NCBI RefSeq assembly: GCF_003268675.1
Contig: NZ_CP029378.1
Span: 248,001 to 312,000, forward strand
Direction of reading: 5' to 3'
DNA length: 64,000 nt
DNA from: Streptomyces bacillaris
GTDB taxonomy: Bacteria; Actinomycetota; Actinomycetes; Streptomycetales; Streptomycetaceae
Shown here: in pieces, positions 44,518 to 54,936 of the stretch
Layout of the letters: every line of letters starts with the position of its first letter
Position numbering within the stretch: position 1 is the first letter of the stretch
Notes under the pieces: generated by a model
What the model was told of the DNA's origin: nothing
The model's input: the letters and a program-made list of their open reading frames with translations, nothing else
Database searches by the model: none
Translations under genes and position numbers: made by a program

Positions 44518-46137
44518 TCAGCGCGATCCGCCGTACCGCCGTTCGAAACCGGCGAACGCGGCTTCCTGGCGCCACTGGATCGCCGCCTTCGGATTCCCGT
44601 CCAGGTGGCGGGCGCAGGCCGGGGCGGGCGGGGCGAAGCCCGGCCGGGATCCGGCGCAGGCGGGCACCGGACGGTAGGCGGTGCGGCCGGGCCCGGTGGC
44701 CCAGAGGCCGTCCCCGTCGACGAAGGCGTACTCCAGCGAGGCGCGGGCCAGGTCCTTCAGCTCGGGGTAGCTCAGTCCGTAGGTCTCCCGGGCGTACTGG
44801 TACTCGTGGCTGATGTCGATGCGCGAGACGCCGGGGTCGTCGGTGGCCAGGACCACGGGGACGCCGTAGCGGCGGTAGGTGTTGAAGGGGTGGTCGTCGC
44901 CGGCCACGCCCAGGATCTGCTTGTTGCTGCTGAACGGCACCTCGACGGCGACGCGCCGCTCGGCCATCGTCCGGGCGAGCCCGCGCCAGTCGTCCTCGTG
45001 GACCAGGTCGACGCCGTGGCCGATGCGTTCGGCCCCGGCGACGAGCACGGCCTCGCGGATGTGGAAGGTGAGGTCCTCGGGCTTGACCAGGCCGGGCGTC
45101 AGCTCACCGGCGTGCAGGGTGAGCCGGACGTCCGGGTACTGGGTGCGCAGGTACTGGAGCATCCGCATCTGGAGGCTGTAGTTGCGCAGCGCGCTCTCCC
45201 CGTCCTCCGGCTGGACGAGGTTGACCGCGACGAACCGCGGGTCGCGCTCCGCGAGTCGGAGGCCGACGGCCATCTGGGTGAAGACCCGTTCCGGCGAACT
45301 GCCCCGGGAGACCTGGGAGATCCACCGTACGGGCAGCCGGCAGCCCGGGGCGGGGCGGCGGGTGTCGCACCGCGCGGCCTCGCGGAACTGGGCGTCGGCG
45401 GCGTCGGCCTCACGGACGGCCTCGGTGACGACCTTGTCGAGCTTTCCGCCCGCGACGAGCTTGCGGTGGAAGGCGGCGAGGTCGGCGTCGTAGCCCACGG
45501 ACTCGGCGAGCTTGCGCGCGCTGTCGGAGGCGGGGGTGACCAGGGTCTCCAGATAGAACTGGTTCTGTTCCACCACGGTGTCGGCAACGTTGGCGAGGAG
45601 CTTGCCCCGGTCGCGGGTCGCCTCCCCGAACTTGCCGAAGGTGTCGAAGAAGTGGTCGTGGCCGGACTGGTCGGCGGGGAAGTCCTGCATCGACCAGGCG
45701 CGGACGATGCGTTGGCGGAACTCGGCGTCCGTACGGGCGTCGGCGGCCGGCCGCGTACCGGGTCCGCAGGGCGGCTGTACGGCGGTGTCCGTCGCGTCGA
45801 TGCAGAGCCCGTTCTCGCCCGCGAGCTGGATCAGATACTCGGTGGTGACTGCTCCCGACAGGTGGTTGTGCAGGTCGGCCCCCTTGGGCAGCGCGGCGAA
45901 GAAGCCCTTCAGCCGGGCGGGATCGCCTTGCAGGGCGTCGAGTTGGGCGGAGGTCCGGCGCTCGGCCGGGGTGAGCGGGCGGTGCGGCACGGGCCCGGCC
46001 GCCGGGGCGACCGGCTCCTGCGCGGGTGCGGCGGTGGCCGGGATCGCGGGGAGCACCGCGAGGAGAGCGAGTGCGCCGATCCCGGCCGGGACAAGGGACT
46101 TGGGACGGCGTCGTACCGTCCGGTTCGAGAAGATCAC
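44518..46137 (-). CDS. Secreted adenosine deaminase-family protein
   Basis: 539 residues from GTG 46137. Signal peptide (RRRPKSLVPAGIGALALLAVL, cut near ATA-AP). Amidohydrolase motifs: KGADLHNHLSGA (His90, His92), TLHAGELT, a catalytic-Glu-like and His region, SSNKQILGV and ATDDPGVSR with the metal Asp. Length and secretion resemble ADGF-type or bacterial extracellular adenosine deaminases that remove purine nucleosides. The start is uncertain because the nearest AGGAGG lies about 28 bp away. Confidence 0.85.
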   Translation of the reverse strand: MIFSNRTVRRRPKSLVPAGIGALALLAVLPAIPATAAPAQEPVAPAAGPVPHRPLTPAERRTSAQLDALQGDPARLKGFFAALPKGADLHNHLSGAVTTEYLIQLAGENGLCIDATDTAVQPPCGPGTRPAADARTDAEFRQRIVRAWSMQDFPADQSGHDHFFDTFGKFGEATRDRGKLLANVADTVVEQNQFYLETLVTPASDSARKLAESVGYDADLAAFHRKLVAGGKLDKVVTEAVREADAADAQFREAARCDTRRPAPGCRLPVRWISQVSRGSSPERVFTQMAVGLRLAERDPRFVAVNLVQPEDGESALRNYSLQMRMLQYLRTQYPDVRLTLHAGELTPGLVKPEDLTFHIREAVLVAGAERIGHGVDLVHEDDWRGLARTMAERRVAVEVPFSSNKQILGVAGDDHPFNTYRRYGVPVVLATDDPGVSRIDISHEYQYARETYGLSYPELKDLARASLEYAFVDGDGLWATGPGRTAYRPVPACAGSRPGFAPPAPACARHLDGNPKAAIQWRQEAAFAGFERRYGGSR

Positions 46138-46249
46138 CGCCAAATGATGGCTTCGGGTGGTCGCGTTCCCTCCTCCGAAGGCAGGGTGCGGCAACAAGAT
46201 CCACTCGATCGGGTGGGAAGACTGTCTCATTCCCGTGGTAGCGGCCTGA

Positions 46250-46825
46250 TCAGGTGCTGGGTGCCAGTGCCGCGACGCCGTCCAGGAGTACCGGCCGTTC
46301 CCCGAGGACCGCGGAGAACCGGTACACGGCCTCACCCACCGCCGCGGCTGCGGCCGGGGCCAGAGCGACCGTGCCGTCGGGACGGACGGTGATGTCCTTG
46401 TCCAGCGTGAACCAGCCCGGCACGACGTGGGCGGCCCCCATCGAGGTCAGCACCGGGCGCAACGCGTAGTCGATGGCGAGGACATGGGCCATGCTGCCAC
46501 CCGTGGCGAGCGGCAGCACGGTCTTGCCGGAGAGCGCGTACTGCGGGAGCAGGTCCAGCAGTGACTTGAGCAGCCCCGAGTAGGCGGCCTTGTAGATCGG
46601 AGTGCCGATGACCACCCCGTCCACCCGCTCGAACAGCGCGGTGGCCTCGACGATGGCCGGGTGCGCGAAGTCGGCGCCGAGCAGGGCGTCGGCGGGCAGG
46701 GTTCGTACGTCCAGGGAGACCACGTCGTGGCCCTGGTCCCGGAGCCGGTCGTCGAGGTGGAGCAGGAGGCGCGCGGTACGGGAGGTGGCGGAGGGGCTTC
46801 CGGAGACGGAGAGAACGATGGCCAT
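46250..46825 (-). CDS. NADPH-dependent FMN reductase, SsuE/MsuE type
   Basis: 191 residues, flavodoxin-like fold. N-terminal phosphate loop SGSPSATSRTARLL, FMN-contact GVVIGTPIYKAAYSGLLK, and PLATGGSMAHVLAIDYAL. SsuE provides reduced FMN to alkanesulfonate monooxygenase; no monooxygenase gene is next to it here. AAAGGT precedes the ATG. Its former neighbours may have been lost in the deletion seen at 47430. Confidence 0.87.
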   Translation of the reverse strand: MAIVLSVSGSPSATSRTARLLLHLDDRLRDQGHDVVSLDVRTLPADALLGADFAHPAIVEATALFERVDGVVIGTPIYKAAYSGLLKSLLDLLPQYALSGKTVLPLATGGSMAHVLAIDYALRPVLTSMGAAHVVPGWFTLDKDITVRPDGTVALAPAAAAAVGEAVYRFSAVLGERPVLLDGVAALAPST

Positions 46826-46898
46826 GGGGTGACCTTTCGGGATGCGGTCTTCGCGAACGGCTGGGGTGTTACGGCAGTTCAGGAGCGGGCGCCCCGGC

Positions 46899-47003
46899 TC
46901 ACCAGGCGAGGACGGCCAGGACACGGGCGCCCGCGTGCCGTGTCCTGGCCACGGCGACCCCGCGACGGCGGGCAGAGGTGACCTGTGGCTCGGTCGTCGT
47001 CAT
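46899..47003 (-). CDS. Possible 34-residue leader peptide upstream of the FMN reductase
   Basis: MTTTEPQVTSARRRGVAVAR starts at ATG 47003 and ends at TGA 46899. It is Arg-rich and Cys-free. It is listed because streptomycete sulfur-assimilation genes often follow short regulatory ORFs and because a perfect 12-bp hairpin (46914-46925 with 46939-46950) lies within it. Evidence for translation is weak. Confidence 0.3.
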   Translation of the reverse strand: MTTTEPQVTSARRRGVAVARTRHAGARVLAVLAW

Positions 47004-47081
47004 GGGGCTGCCCCCTCTCTGTGCGATGGGCGGACGGGCGGATGGAGTGTGCGGGAAGGAGTGATCGGTGCTGCGGGCAGG

Positions 47082-47430
47082 TCAGTTGGCGCCGGAGAGC
47101 TTCACTCCGGTCCAGTCGATGTGCCCGGGGTTCTTCGGGAGCGCGGAGAGCGCCTTCGTCTTGGCGAAGAGGTTGGGTGAGGCGTACGTGAACACCAGCG
47201 CCTTGCTCTGGAGTCCGGCCCGGGTCGCGGCCTGGAGGGTGGCGGCGTAGTCGGGCGAGTCCAGCGGGGTCTGGCGGACCTTGGCCACGGCGTCCTCGAA
47301 GCCGGCCGGCTCGTACGGGGTGGAGAGGTTGAGCGGGCCGTTGGGGCCGAAGTGCGCGGTGAGGGTCTGGACGGCGGAGTCGCGGCCGGTGGTCCCGTAC
47401 AGGGAGAACGTCAGATCCTTGGCGAAGAAC
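47082..47430 (-). pseudogene. 3' remnant of an ABC substrate-binding protein gene
   Basis: The frame is open without a start codon from about 47430 down to TGA 47082: FAKDLTFSLYGTTGRDSAVQ, STPYEPAGFEDAVAKVRQTP, YASPNLFAKTKALSALPKNP and GHIDWTGVKLS. This has the look of the C-terminal lobe of an extracellular solute-binding protein. The N-terminal three quarters and the signal peptide are absent, cut exactly where the cupin remnant begins. Confidence 0.7.
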
Positions 47431-47431
47431 G

Positions 47432-47755
47432 TGGATGGGCCAGACCCACGTGGCGCCCGCCACCTCCTCCTCCGACCACCACCACGGCGCCTCCGAGACG
47501 GCCATCCATGTGGTGAGCGGGCACCCGGAGTTCGTGTTCCTCGACGATTCCGGCGACGAGCCGCAGGAGGTGCGGCTGCGGGCGTCCCCGGGCGACTACA
47601 TCTTCGTCCCGCCGTTCGTTCCCCACCGCGAGGAGAACCCCGATCCCTCCGAAGAGGCCGTGGTCGTCGTCGCCCGCTCGACCCAGGAGGCGATCGTGGT
47701 CAACCTCCCCCGCCTGTACGCGCTCCCGGCGGACGGGGGCGGTCACGAGAGGTGA
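47432..47755 (+). pseudogene. 5'-truncated cupin gene
   Basis: The frame reads WMGQTHVAPATSSSDHHHG, HPEFVFLDDSG and GDYIFVPPFVPHREENPDP: a complete C-terminal cupin barrel motif set (metal His in DHHHG and PHREENP). Full-length relatives have about 40 further N-terminal residues ending in an IWMGQTH-like sequence, which is missing. ATG 47435 could still start a 106-residue product, but no ribosome site precedes it. Confidence 0.65.
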
Positions 47756-47774
47756 CGCTCCGCCCTGTACAGGC

Positions 47775-47873
47775 CCTGGTCGCGGACAAGGCGGGGCAGG
47801 CCCCGGAGGAGATCCTCGGGACCTGGTCACGGAGCAGGCGGGGCAGACCTCGGAAGAGATCCTGCCCCGCCTT
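47775..47873. terminator. Duplicated terminator between cupin remnant and peptidase gene
   Basis: Two imperfect 42-bp tandem copies (from about 47775 and 47821) share GGCGGGGCAG and GAGATCCT. A perfect 13-bp pairing joins 47788-47800 (AAGGCGGGGCAGG) with 47861-47873, and a nested 10-bp stem joins 47837-47846 with 47862-47871. It lies between convergent genes. Confidence 0.6.
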
Positions 47874-47936
47874 CAGCGCCCTCTCCGGGCCCCGATCGCT
47901 ACGACCGGGCCCACCGGCGCTGTCCCACGTCAGCGT

Positions 47937-49577
47937 TCAGAAGCGGTCCGGGGCTCGCTGCGGGAGCGGTGAGCCGGGGACGGTGTCCCGCTGCTGGTCC
48001 TTCCGGGCCTCCGCGTTCGACTCGGCGGTGGCGCGGCAGGCGACGTCCTTGGCCGGGAGCTTGCCGGTGAGGAGGTAGCCGGTGACCGTGCCGTCCGTGC
48101 AGGGGTTGCCGCTCGGGTAGACGCCGTGGCCCTCGCCGCCGAGGACGGTGACCATCTTCGAGCGCTTCATGACGGTGTGCAGGGCCTGGGCGCTGGGCAG
48201 CGGGGTCTGGGAGTCCCACTCGTTCTGGACGATGAGGGAGCCGACCTTGTTGTTCACCTTGGTGGCCGGCTCCACGGACGTGTTCCAGAAGGCGCACGGC
48301 TTGATGCTGGAGGCGAAGTCACCGAAGAGCGGGTAGCGGCCCTTGTCGGCGATGGCGTCCTGCCGGTAGCGCTCGGGGTTCCGGGGCCACGCGGCGGAGT
48401 TGTCCCCGCACACCACGGCCCAGAAGCTGGCCGTCATGTTGTCGTCCGGGACTCCGGCGCCCTTGCGCGCCGACTCCATGGCCCCAGTGAGGGCCGTGGC
48501 CTTCGCCGCGGAGGCGGGCTGACCGTCCGCGGCCTTCTTCAGCTCCACGAACGCCTCGGTCGCGGACTTCGGACTGAACACCGCCCCGCGCATGCCGCCG
48601 CGGATGTCGTCGCCGGTGAGCTTCATCCCGTCGAACTCGATGGGCTTCCGGTCGGCGCGCGCGATCAGCTCCCAGAAGGTCCGGTCGACCTTCTTCGGGG
48701 TGTTCCCGAGGCCGTACGTCTCCGAGCGCGCGGCGGCCCACTCGGTCCACCGGTCGAAGGCGGGCTCGGCGCCCTCCGCCCACCACTGGACCATGCCGCG
48801 CCAGGCGCGTGCCGGGTCGACCGCGCTGTCCAGGACGAACCGGTCGACGCGGCCGGGGAAGAGCTGGGTGTAGACGGCGCCCAGGTAGGTGCCGTACGAG
48901 TAGCCGAGATACGAGAGCTTCTTCTCACCGAGGACCGCCCGGAGCACGTCCAGGTCGCGGGCGGTGTTGCGCGTGGTGATGTGCGGGAGGACGCTGCCCG
49001 ACTTCGCCCGGCACTTCTCCGCGACCTTGCGCGCCCAGGCGACGTCCTTGGTGAACGTCTCCTTCTTGTACGGGCGGAGCCAGTCCTCTTCCTCCAGGGT
49101 GAGGTTGCAGCTCACCGGGGAGCTCTGGCCCACTCCGCGCGGGTCGAAGCCTATGAGGTCGTACTTCTGCGTCACGGACGCGGGCAGTTCCTCCTGCAGC
49201 GCCAGCGGCATGTAGATGCCCGGACCGCCGGGGCCGCCGGGGTTGGAGAGCAGGACGCCGTGGCGTTTGCCGGGCGCGGTGCTCTTGATCCGGGATATGG
49301 CCAGGTCGAGCCGCTTGCCGCCGGGGGCCCGGTAGTCCAGCGGGACCTGGATGGTGGCGCACTGGAACTCCGCCGGGGCGGAGGCTTCGCACCGCTTCCA
49401 CTTCGGCTTCTGCCGGGTGTACCGGTCCAGCGCGCCCGTGGACGTGGCCGTGGCCGGGGAGGCGGTGGCCGACGGGGCGGAGGCCGGGGCCGCGGTGGCC
49501 GGGGTGGTGGCGAGTGCGGGAGCCAGCATGGCGGTGATGCTCACGGCCATGAGGGGCGCGAGACGTCGTCTGCGCAC
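47937..49577 (-). CDS. Secreted alpha/beta hydrolase, tripeptidyl aminopeptidase (S33) type
   Basis: 546 residues from GTG 49577. Signal peptide (LAPLMAVSITAMLAPALATT). Oxyanion/NPGGPGGPG segment, nucleophile Ser in YLGYSYGTYLGAVY, FDPRGVGQSSP, and the C-terminal TAP-like domain with Asp in QNEWDSQTPLP and His in GGEGHGVYPSG. Cysteines in CNLTL and KPCAFWN probably form disulfides. Exported peptidases of this type release N-terminal tripeptides or amino acids. GGAAGGAC precedes the GTG by 8 bp. Single gene. Confidence 0.9.
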   Translation of the reverse strand: MRRRRLAPLMAVSITAMLAPALATTPATAAPASAPSATASPATATSTGALDRYTRQKPKWKRCEASAPAEFQCATIQVPLDYRAPGGKRLDLAISRIKSTAPGKRHGVLLSNPGGPGGPGIYMPLALQEELPASVTQKYDLIGFDPRGVGQSSPVSCNLTLEEEDWLRPYKKETFTKDVAWARKVAEKCRAKSGSVLPHITTRNTARDLDVLRAVLGEKKLSYLGYSYGTYLGAVYTQLFPGRVDRFVLDSAVDPARAWRGMVQWWAEGAEPAFDRWTEWAAARSETYGLGNTPKKVDRTFWELIARADRKPIEFDGMKLTGDDIRGGMRGAVFSPKSATEAFVELKKAADGQPASAAKATALTGAMESARKGAGVPDDNMTASFWAVVCGDNSAAWPRNPERYRQDAIADKGRYPLFGDFASSIKPCAFWNTSVEPATKVNNKVGSLIVQNEWDSQTPLPSAQALHTVMKRSKMVTVLGGEGHGVYPSGNPCTDGTVTGYLLTGKLPAKDVACRATAESNAEARKDQQRDTVPGSPLPQRAPDRF

Positions 49578-49953
49578 GATATCGGTCCTTCCGGGTCACA
49601 GGATGGGACAGAGAAGATCATTCAGGAGCGGGCCGCCTCTGCGGATCCCTCGCCGGGCCGCACTTCCCTCCACCTTGGGAATGACGCAACGGGCCTGCGT
49701 GATACCCGAGTTGTAGGGGGCGGAGGCCCCGTTCCCGGCGTCCGGCACGGGTGGTGCTCACAGCGGGGGCGGGTGTGGCGTGCGGCCGGGTTTACCTGCA
49801 CCGTCCTCGGGGTGTGACAGGCCGGTAATGCGGTCTTCCTAGGTTCTTGGGCGTGGGAGCCTCCCACCTCTGCCGCACCTCACGGCCACACCTCACCCGG
49901 TGTTCGCCGGAGAGGGCGGGGAGAGCGGTCGGGAGAGAGGGAAGGGAGTCTCG
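49578..49953. other. 376-bp divergent gap before the nitrate reductase gene
   Basis: Holds the promoters of the peptidase (minus) and reductase (plus) genes. A GTG at 49900 could extend the reductase by 18 residues. No clear operator palindrome is seen. Confidence 0.4.
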
Positions 49954-52900
49954 TTGACGGCGTCGGGCGCGGAGGCGGAGCCGGGGGCAGGCACGTCGGG
50001 GACGGGCACGGGGCCGGGGCCGGGGTCCGGCGCGTCGGGGGCTGGCACGGCGTCGGCGTCGAGACCGGGCACGACGTCGGGACCGGGGTTGGGGGCGGCG
50101 GGCGTGCGGACGGTCTGCTCGTACTGCGGCGTCGGCTGCGGGGTCCTGCTGGACATCGGTCGTGACGCCACCAGCGGCAGGCGCGTCGTCAAGAAGGTCT
50201 CCGGTGACCGGAGCCATCCGGCGAACTCCGGGCGGCTCTGTACGAAGGGGGCGACCGGCGCCGACATGATGGCCGCTCCGGGGCGGATGGCGAAGGCCCT
50301 GGTCCGCGCGGAGCGGGGCGCCGATCCGGTGGAGGCGGACGTGGAGACGGCGATCACGGCCGTGGCCGGACGGCTGCGCGCGATCGTGGACGAGCACGGA
50401 CCGGACGCGCTCGCTCTCTACGTCTCCGGGCAGATGTCCCTGGAGGCGCAGTACCTGGCGAACAAGCTCGCCAAGGGCTTCGTACGGACGAGCCGGATCG
50501 AGTCCAACTCCCGGCTGTGCATGGCGAGTGCGGGCTCCGGTTACAAGCTGTCGCTGGGCGCGGACGGTCCCCCCGGCTCGTACGAGGACTTCGACCGGGC
50601 CGACACGTTCTTCGTCATCGGCGCGAACATGGCCGACTGCCACCCGATCCTCTTCCTCCGGATGATGGACCGGGTCCGGTCGGCCGGGGCGAAGCTGATC
50701 GTCGTCGACCCGCGGCGCAACGCCACCGCCGAGAAGGCCGACCTCTTCCTCCCGATCAGGCCGGGCACGGACCTCACGCTGCTCAACGGCATCCTCCATC
50801 TCCTCGTGGAGAACGGGCACACCGACGAGGCGTTCATCGCGGAGTTCACCGAGGGGTGGGAGGAGATGCCCGCCTTCCTCGCGGAGTACACCCCTGCGCG
50901 GGTCGCGGAGATCACGGGCCTGCCCGAGGCGGACATCCGGCGGGCCGCGCAGTGGATCGGCGAGGCGGGCGAGTGGATGAGCTGCTGGACGATGGGGCTC
51001 AACCAGTCCACCCACGGCACCTGGAACACCAACGCCCTGGTCAATCTGCACCTCGCCACCGGGGCGATCTGCCGCCCCGGCTCCGGGCCCCTCTCCCTGA
51101 CCGGCCAGCCGAACGCGATGGGCGGACGCGAGATGGGATACATGGGCCCGGGGCTGCCCGGCCAGCGGTCGGTCCTCGTGGCGGAGGAGCGGGCCTTCGT
51201 CGAGGAGCTGTGGGGCGTGCCGTCGGGCACGCTGCGCACCGACAGCGGGCGCGGCACGGTCGAGATGTTCGAGGAGTTGGCGGCCGGGACCATCAAGGCG
51301 TGCTGGATCATCTGCACCAATCCGGTCGCCTCGGTCGCCAACCGCCGGACCGTCATCGCCGGTCTGGAGGCGGCCGAACTGGTCGTCACCCAGGACGTGT
51401 TCGCGGAGACGGAGACGAACGCCTACGCCGATGTGGTCCTGCCCGCCACGCTGTGGGCGGAGTCCGACGGCGTGATGGTCAACTCGGAGCGGAACCTCAC
51501 CCTCGTCCAGGGCGTCGTCGACCCGCCCGGCCAGGCGCTGCCGGACTGGCAGCTGATCGCCCGGGTGGCCTGCGAAATGGGGTACGCCGACGCCTTCACG
51601 TACACGAGCTCCGAGGAGGTCTTCGAGGAGCTGAAGCGCGCCTGGAACCCGCAGACCGGCTGGGACCTGCGGGGCGTCACCTACCGGCGGCTGCGCGGGA
51701 GTCCGGTGCAGTGGCCTGCCGCCTCCCCGGAGGGCGGGAGCCGCAACCCGGTCCGCTATCTCAACGACGGCCGGAGCCACGAGCTGTTGGTACGCGCGGA
51801 CGGAAGCCGCCCCCGGCTGGCGTTCCCCACCCCCTCCGGAAAGGCCCGGTTCTACGCCCGTCCGCAGTTGCCCGCCGCCGAACTCCCCGACGACGACTAC
51901 CCGTTCGTCCTCAACACCGGACGTGTGCAGCACCAGTGGCACACCCTCACGAAGACCGGCAAGGTCGCGAAACTGAACAAGCTCAACCCGGGCCCGTTCG
52001 TCGAACTCCATCCGGACGACGCGGCCGCCCTGGGAGCCCGGGACGGCGACCCGGTGGAGGTGGCATCCCGGCGCGGCCGGGCCGTACTGCCCGCCGTGGT
52101 CACCGACCGGGTGCGCCCGGGGAACTGCTTCGCCCCGTTCCACTGGAACGACCTGTTCGGGGAGTACCTCAGCATCAACGCGGTCACCAGCGACGCGGTC
52201 GATCCGATCTCGTTCCAGCCCGAGTTCAAGGCCTGTGCCGTGGCGCTGCGGGTGGTGGCCGCACCACAGCGCGAGGAGGCGGACGTGCTGCCGGGCCGGC
52301 GGCCGCAGAAGGGTTCGGCGGCCGGTGAGCAGGCCGATAATTCAGTTGATGAGCCGACCGGCGTACGGGGAGGAGTGGAGGGAGCCGACACCTCCGCATC
52401 CGTCCCTCTCCCCGCCCTCGTCTCGGCTCTCGCCACCCTCTTCGGCCTGCCCGGTCCCGCCGACCTCACCAGACTCCCCGGCCTTCCCGGACTCCCCAGC
52501 CTCCCCGGGCTTCCCGGGCTTCCCGGGCCGACGTTGCGGGAGCCGGAGCGGCAGTATCTCTCCGGTTTCCTGGCCGGTCTCGCCCAGGCACCGCCGGGCG
52601 GGGTCCCCGTACTGCCCGCGACCGCGCCCCTCGACCCGGCGACGGCGCTGTGGGTGGACGGGGTGCTGGCGGGGATGTTCTCCCGCGCCGCGCCCTCGTC
52701 TCCTTCTGCCACCCCTACTCCCGTACCGCTCGCTCCCGCCTCACCGGGCCTCGCTTCCGCCCCGGCCCATGACGCCGTCGTGCCCCGGCAGTTGATCGTC
52801 CTGTGGGCCTCGCAGACCGGCACCGCGGAGGAGTTCGCCGCCGCCACGGCCGCCGGTCTCACCCGGGCGGGGCGGACCCCGGTGCTGCTCGCCATGGCCG

Positions 52901-54525
52901 ACGCCACGCCGGGCCGGTTCACCGCCGACACCGACCTGCTCGTCGTCACCAGCACCTTCGGCGACGGTGACAGCCCGGACAACGGTGCCGGATTCTGGCA
53001 GGCCCTCTCCGCCCCCGACGCGCCCCGGCTGGAGGGCCTGCGCTACTCCGTCCTGGCCTTCGGGGACTCCAGTTACGACGACTTCTGCGGCCACGGCCGC
53101 CGCCTGGACGAACGCCTCGCGGAACTCGGCGCCACCCGTATCCACCCGCGTACCGACTGCGAACCCGACTACGAGGAGACCGCCGCGCAATGGCTCGACC
53201 AGGTCACGGCGGCCCTCGCCACGACGGTTCCGACACCGGCCGGGACCGAGGCGGCCGACGGGACCGACAGGGGCAGCGCCGCAACACCGCAGATGCAGGT
53301 ACCGCAGATACCGCCGACATCTCAGGCACCGCCCACACCGCACGCACCACCGACGGCACGGGCACCTCGGGCAGCGTCCACGGTGGCACCCACCCCGTCC
53401 CCCGGCCACTCCAAGGCCTCCCCCTTCGCCACCCTGCTGGTGGGGAACCGGCTGCTCAGTCTGCCCGGATCACAGAAGGAGGTCCGGCAGTTCGCCTTCG
53501 ACACCCGGGGCGGGGAACTCGCGTACGAGGCCGGGGACGCGCTCGGCATATGGCCGGCCAACGGCTCCGCGCTGGTGGCGGAATGGCTCGCCCTCACCGG
53601 TCTGGACCCCGAGGGGAGCATCGCCCTCCCCGACGGCACCGACATGCCGCTCCACGAAGCCCTGCGGACCCGGTTCGACCTGGCCCGCATCACCCCGGAC
53701 CTGCTCAGGTTCGTCGTCGCACGCACCGGGGACCGCTACCTCCAGCAACTCCTGCGCCCAGACAACAAGGGCGAGCTGGCCAAGTGGAGCTGGGGCCGGC
53801 AGGCGGCCGACGTGGTGGGCGCCCATCCCGTACGGGCCTCGGCGGCCGAGTGGGCCGGGGTCCTCAAACGGCTCCAGCCCCGCCTGTACTCCATCTCCTC
53901 CAGCCCCCTGGCCCACCCCACCGAGGTGCGCCTGACGGTCTCGGTCGTCCGCTACACCAATGACCTGGGCCGGGACCGCAAGGGGGTCTGCTCCACCTAT
54001 CTGGCGGACTGCGCCGACGACGGCCCGGTCCAGGTGTTCGTCCAGCGCTCGCCGCACTTCCGCCCGCCGCAGGGGCCCACCACCCCGATGATCATGATCG
54101 GCCCCGGCACCGGCGTCGCGCCGTTCATCGGTTTCCTGGAGGACCGCCGGGCCAGGGGGCACACGGGCCCCAACTGGCTCTTCTTCGGCGAGCAGCGCGA
54201 GGCTACCGACTTCTACTACCGCCAGGAACTGGAGGGCTTCGCCTCCACGGGCCACCTGGACCGCCTCGATCTCGCCTTCTCGCGCGACCAGCGCAACAAG
54301 GTCTACGTCCAGGACCGGATGCGCGAGCACGGCCCACGGCTGTGGCGGTGGCTGGAGGACGGCGCCCACCTGTACGTCTGCGGCGACGCCGGCCGGATGG
54401 CCAAGGACGTCGACCGCGCCCTGCGGGAGATCGTCGCCGCACACGGCGGCCTGGACACGGACGCGGCGGCCGCCTATGTCAGGCAGTTGGCCGAGGACAG
54501 GCGCTACGTCCGTGACATCTACTGA
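49954..54525 (+). CDS. Assimilatory nitrate reductase fused to a CysJ-like flavoprotein reductase
   Basis: 1,523 residues from TTG 49954 (GAAGGGAG 5 bp upstream). About 1-50 Gly/Thr/Ser-rich disordered. Residues about 55-770: molybdopterin oxidoreductase with [4Fe-4S] ligands in CSYCGVGCG and RLCTKG, then molybdopterin-binding [19 protein letters not shown] and [18 protein letters not shown]. Linker with a (GLP)n collagen-like stretch. About 943-1090: flavodoxin ([24 protein letters not shown]). About 1155-1523: FAD/NADPH domain ([21 protein letters not shown]) ending YVRDIY. It joins electron input and nitrate reduction in one chain. Cytosolic. Confidence 0.9.
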   Translation: MTASGAEAEPGAGTSGTGTGPGPGSGASGAGTASASRPGTTSGPGLGAAGVRTVCSYCGVGCGVLLDIGRDATSGRRVVKKVSGDRSHPANSGRLCTKGATGADMMAAPGRMAKALVRAERGADPVEADVETAITAVAGRLRAIVDEHGPDALALYVSGQMSLEAQYLANKLAKGFVRTSRIESNSRLCMASAGSGYKLSLGADGPPGSYEDFDRADTFFVIGANMADCHPILFLRMMDRVRSAGAKLIVVDPRRNATAEKADLFLPIRPGTDLTLLNGILHLLVENGHTDEAFIAEFTEGWEEMPAFLAEYTPARVAEITGLPEADIRRAAQWIGEAGEWMSCWTMGLNQSTHGTWNTNALVNLHLATGAICRPGSGPLSLTGQPNAMGGREMGYMGPGLPGQRSVLVAEERAFVEELWGVPSGTLRTDSGRGTVEMFEELAAGTIKACWIICTNPVASVANRRTVIAGLEAAELVVTQDVFAETETNAYADVVLPATLWAESDGVMVNSERNLTLVQGVVDPPGQALPDWQLIARVACEMGYADAFTYTSSEEVFEELKRAWNPQTGWDLRGVTYRRLRGSPVQWPAASPEGGSRNPVRYLNDGRSHELLVRADGSRPRLAFPTPSGKARFYARPQLPAAELPDDDYPFVLNTGRVQHQWHTLTKTGKVAKLNKLNPGPFVELHPDDAAALGARDGDPVEVASRRGRAVLPAVVTDRVRPGNCFAPFHWNDLFGEYLSINAVTSDAVDPISFQPEFKACAVALRVVAAPQREEADVLPGRRPQKGSAAGEQADNSVDEPTGVRGGVEGADTSASVPLPALVSALATLFGLPGPADLTRLPGLPGLPSLPGLPGLPGPTLREPERQYLSGFLAGLAQAPPGGVPVLPATAPLDPATALWVDGVLAGMFSRAAPSSPSATPTPVPLAPASPGLASAPAHDAVVPRQLIVLWASQTGTAEEFAAATAAGLTRAGRTPVLLAMADATPGRFTADTDLLVVTSTFGDGDSPDNGAGFWQALSAPDAPRLEGLRYSVLAFGDSSYDDFCGHGRRLDERLAELGATRIHPRTDCEPDYEETAAQWLDQVTAALATTVPTPAGTEAADGTDRGSAATPQMQVPQIPPTSQAPPTPHAPPTARAPRAASTVAPTPSPGHSKASPFATLLVGNRLLSLPGSQKEVRQFAFDTRGGELAYEAGDALGIWPANGSALVAEWLALTGLDPEGSIALPDGTDMPLHEALRTRFDLARITPDLLRFVVARTGDRYLQQLLRPDNKGELAKWSWGRQAADVVGAHPVRASAAEWAGVLKRLQPRLYSISSSPLAHPTEVRLTVSVVRYTNDLGRDRKGVCSTYLADCADDGPVQVFVQRSPHFRPPQGPTTPMIMIGPGTGVAPFIGFLEDRRARGHTGPNWLFFGEQREATDFYYRQELEGFASTGHLDRLDLAFSRDQRNKVYVQDRMREHGPRLWRWLEDGAHLYVCGDAGRMAKDVDRALREIVAAHGGLDTDAAAAYVRQLAEDRRYVRDIY

Positions 54526-54549
54526 GTTACGTCCGTGCCGGCCGCTGAA

Positions 54550-54936
54550 TCAGGCGGTGGCGAGGGAGACCTCGGTCGACTTGATCAGGGCGACGACGGA
54601 GGACCCGGAGGTGAGGCCGAGTGCCTCGACGGCGTCCTTGGTGATCGCGGCGGTCAGCTCGCCGCCCTCGACGGAGACCTTCACGGAACCCATGGCACCA
54701 CCCGTCGCCACGTCGGTGACGGTGCCCGCGAGCTGGTTACGGATGGAGATGCCCTCGACGGGACCGGTCGCGAGGGAGACCTCGGTGGACTTCACGAGCG
54801 CCTTGACGGCGTCGGTGGTGATCGCGGCGGTGATGTCCTGGCCACCCTGCAGGCGGACCTTCACCGTGGACATGGCCTCACCGGCCGTGACGGAGGTGAC
54901 GGTACCGGGAAGCTGGTTGCGGATGCTCAGGCTCAT
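54550..54936 (-). CDS. Di-Mop (TOBE) molybdate-binding protein
   Basis: 128 residues: two tandem Mop domains of about 64 residues, each starting (S)IRNQLxGTVTxV and ending ALxKSTEVSLAT, 60 percent or so alike. Di-Mop molbindins oligomerise and store molybdate or tungstate. It is convergent to the molybdenum-dependent nitrate reductase 24 bp away, so the pairing makes functional sense although transcription is opposite. Cytosolic. Confidence 0.93.
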   Translation of the reverse strand: MSLSIRNQLPGTVTSVTAGEAMSTVKVRLQGGQDITAAITTDAVKALVKSTEVSLATGPVEGISIRNQLAGTVTDVATGGAMGSVKVSVEGGELTAAITKDAVEALGLTSGSSVVALIKSTEVSLATA

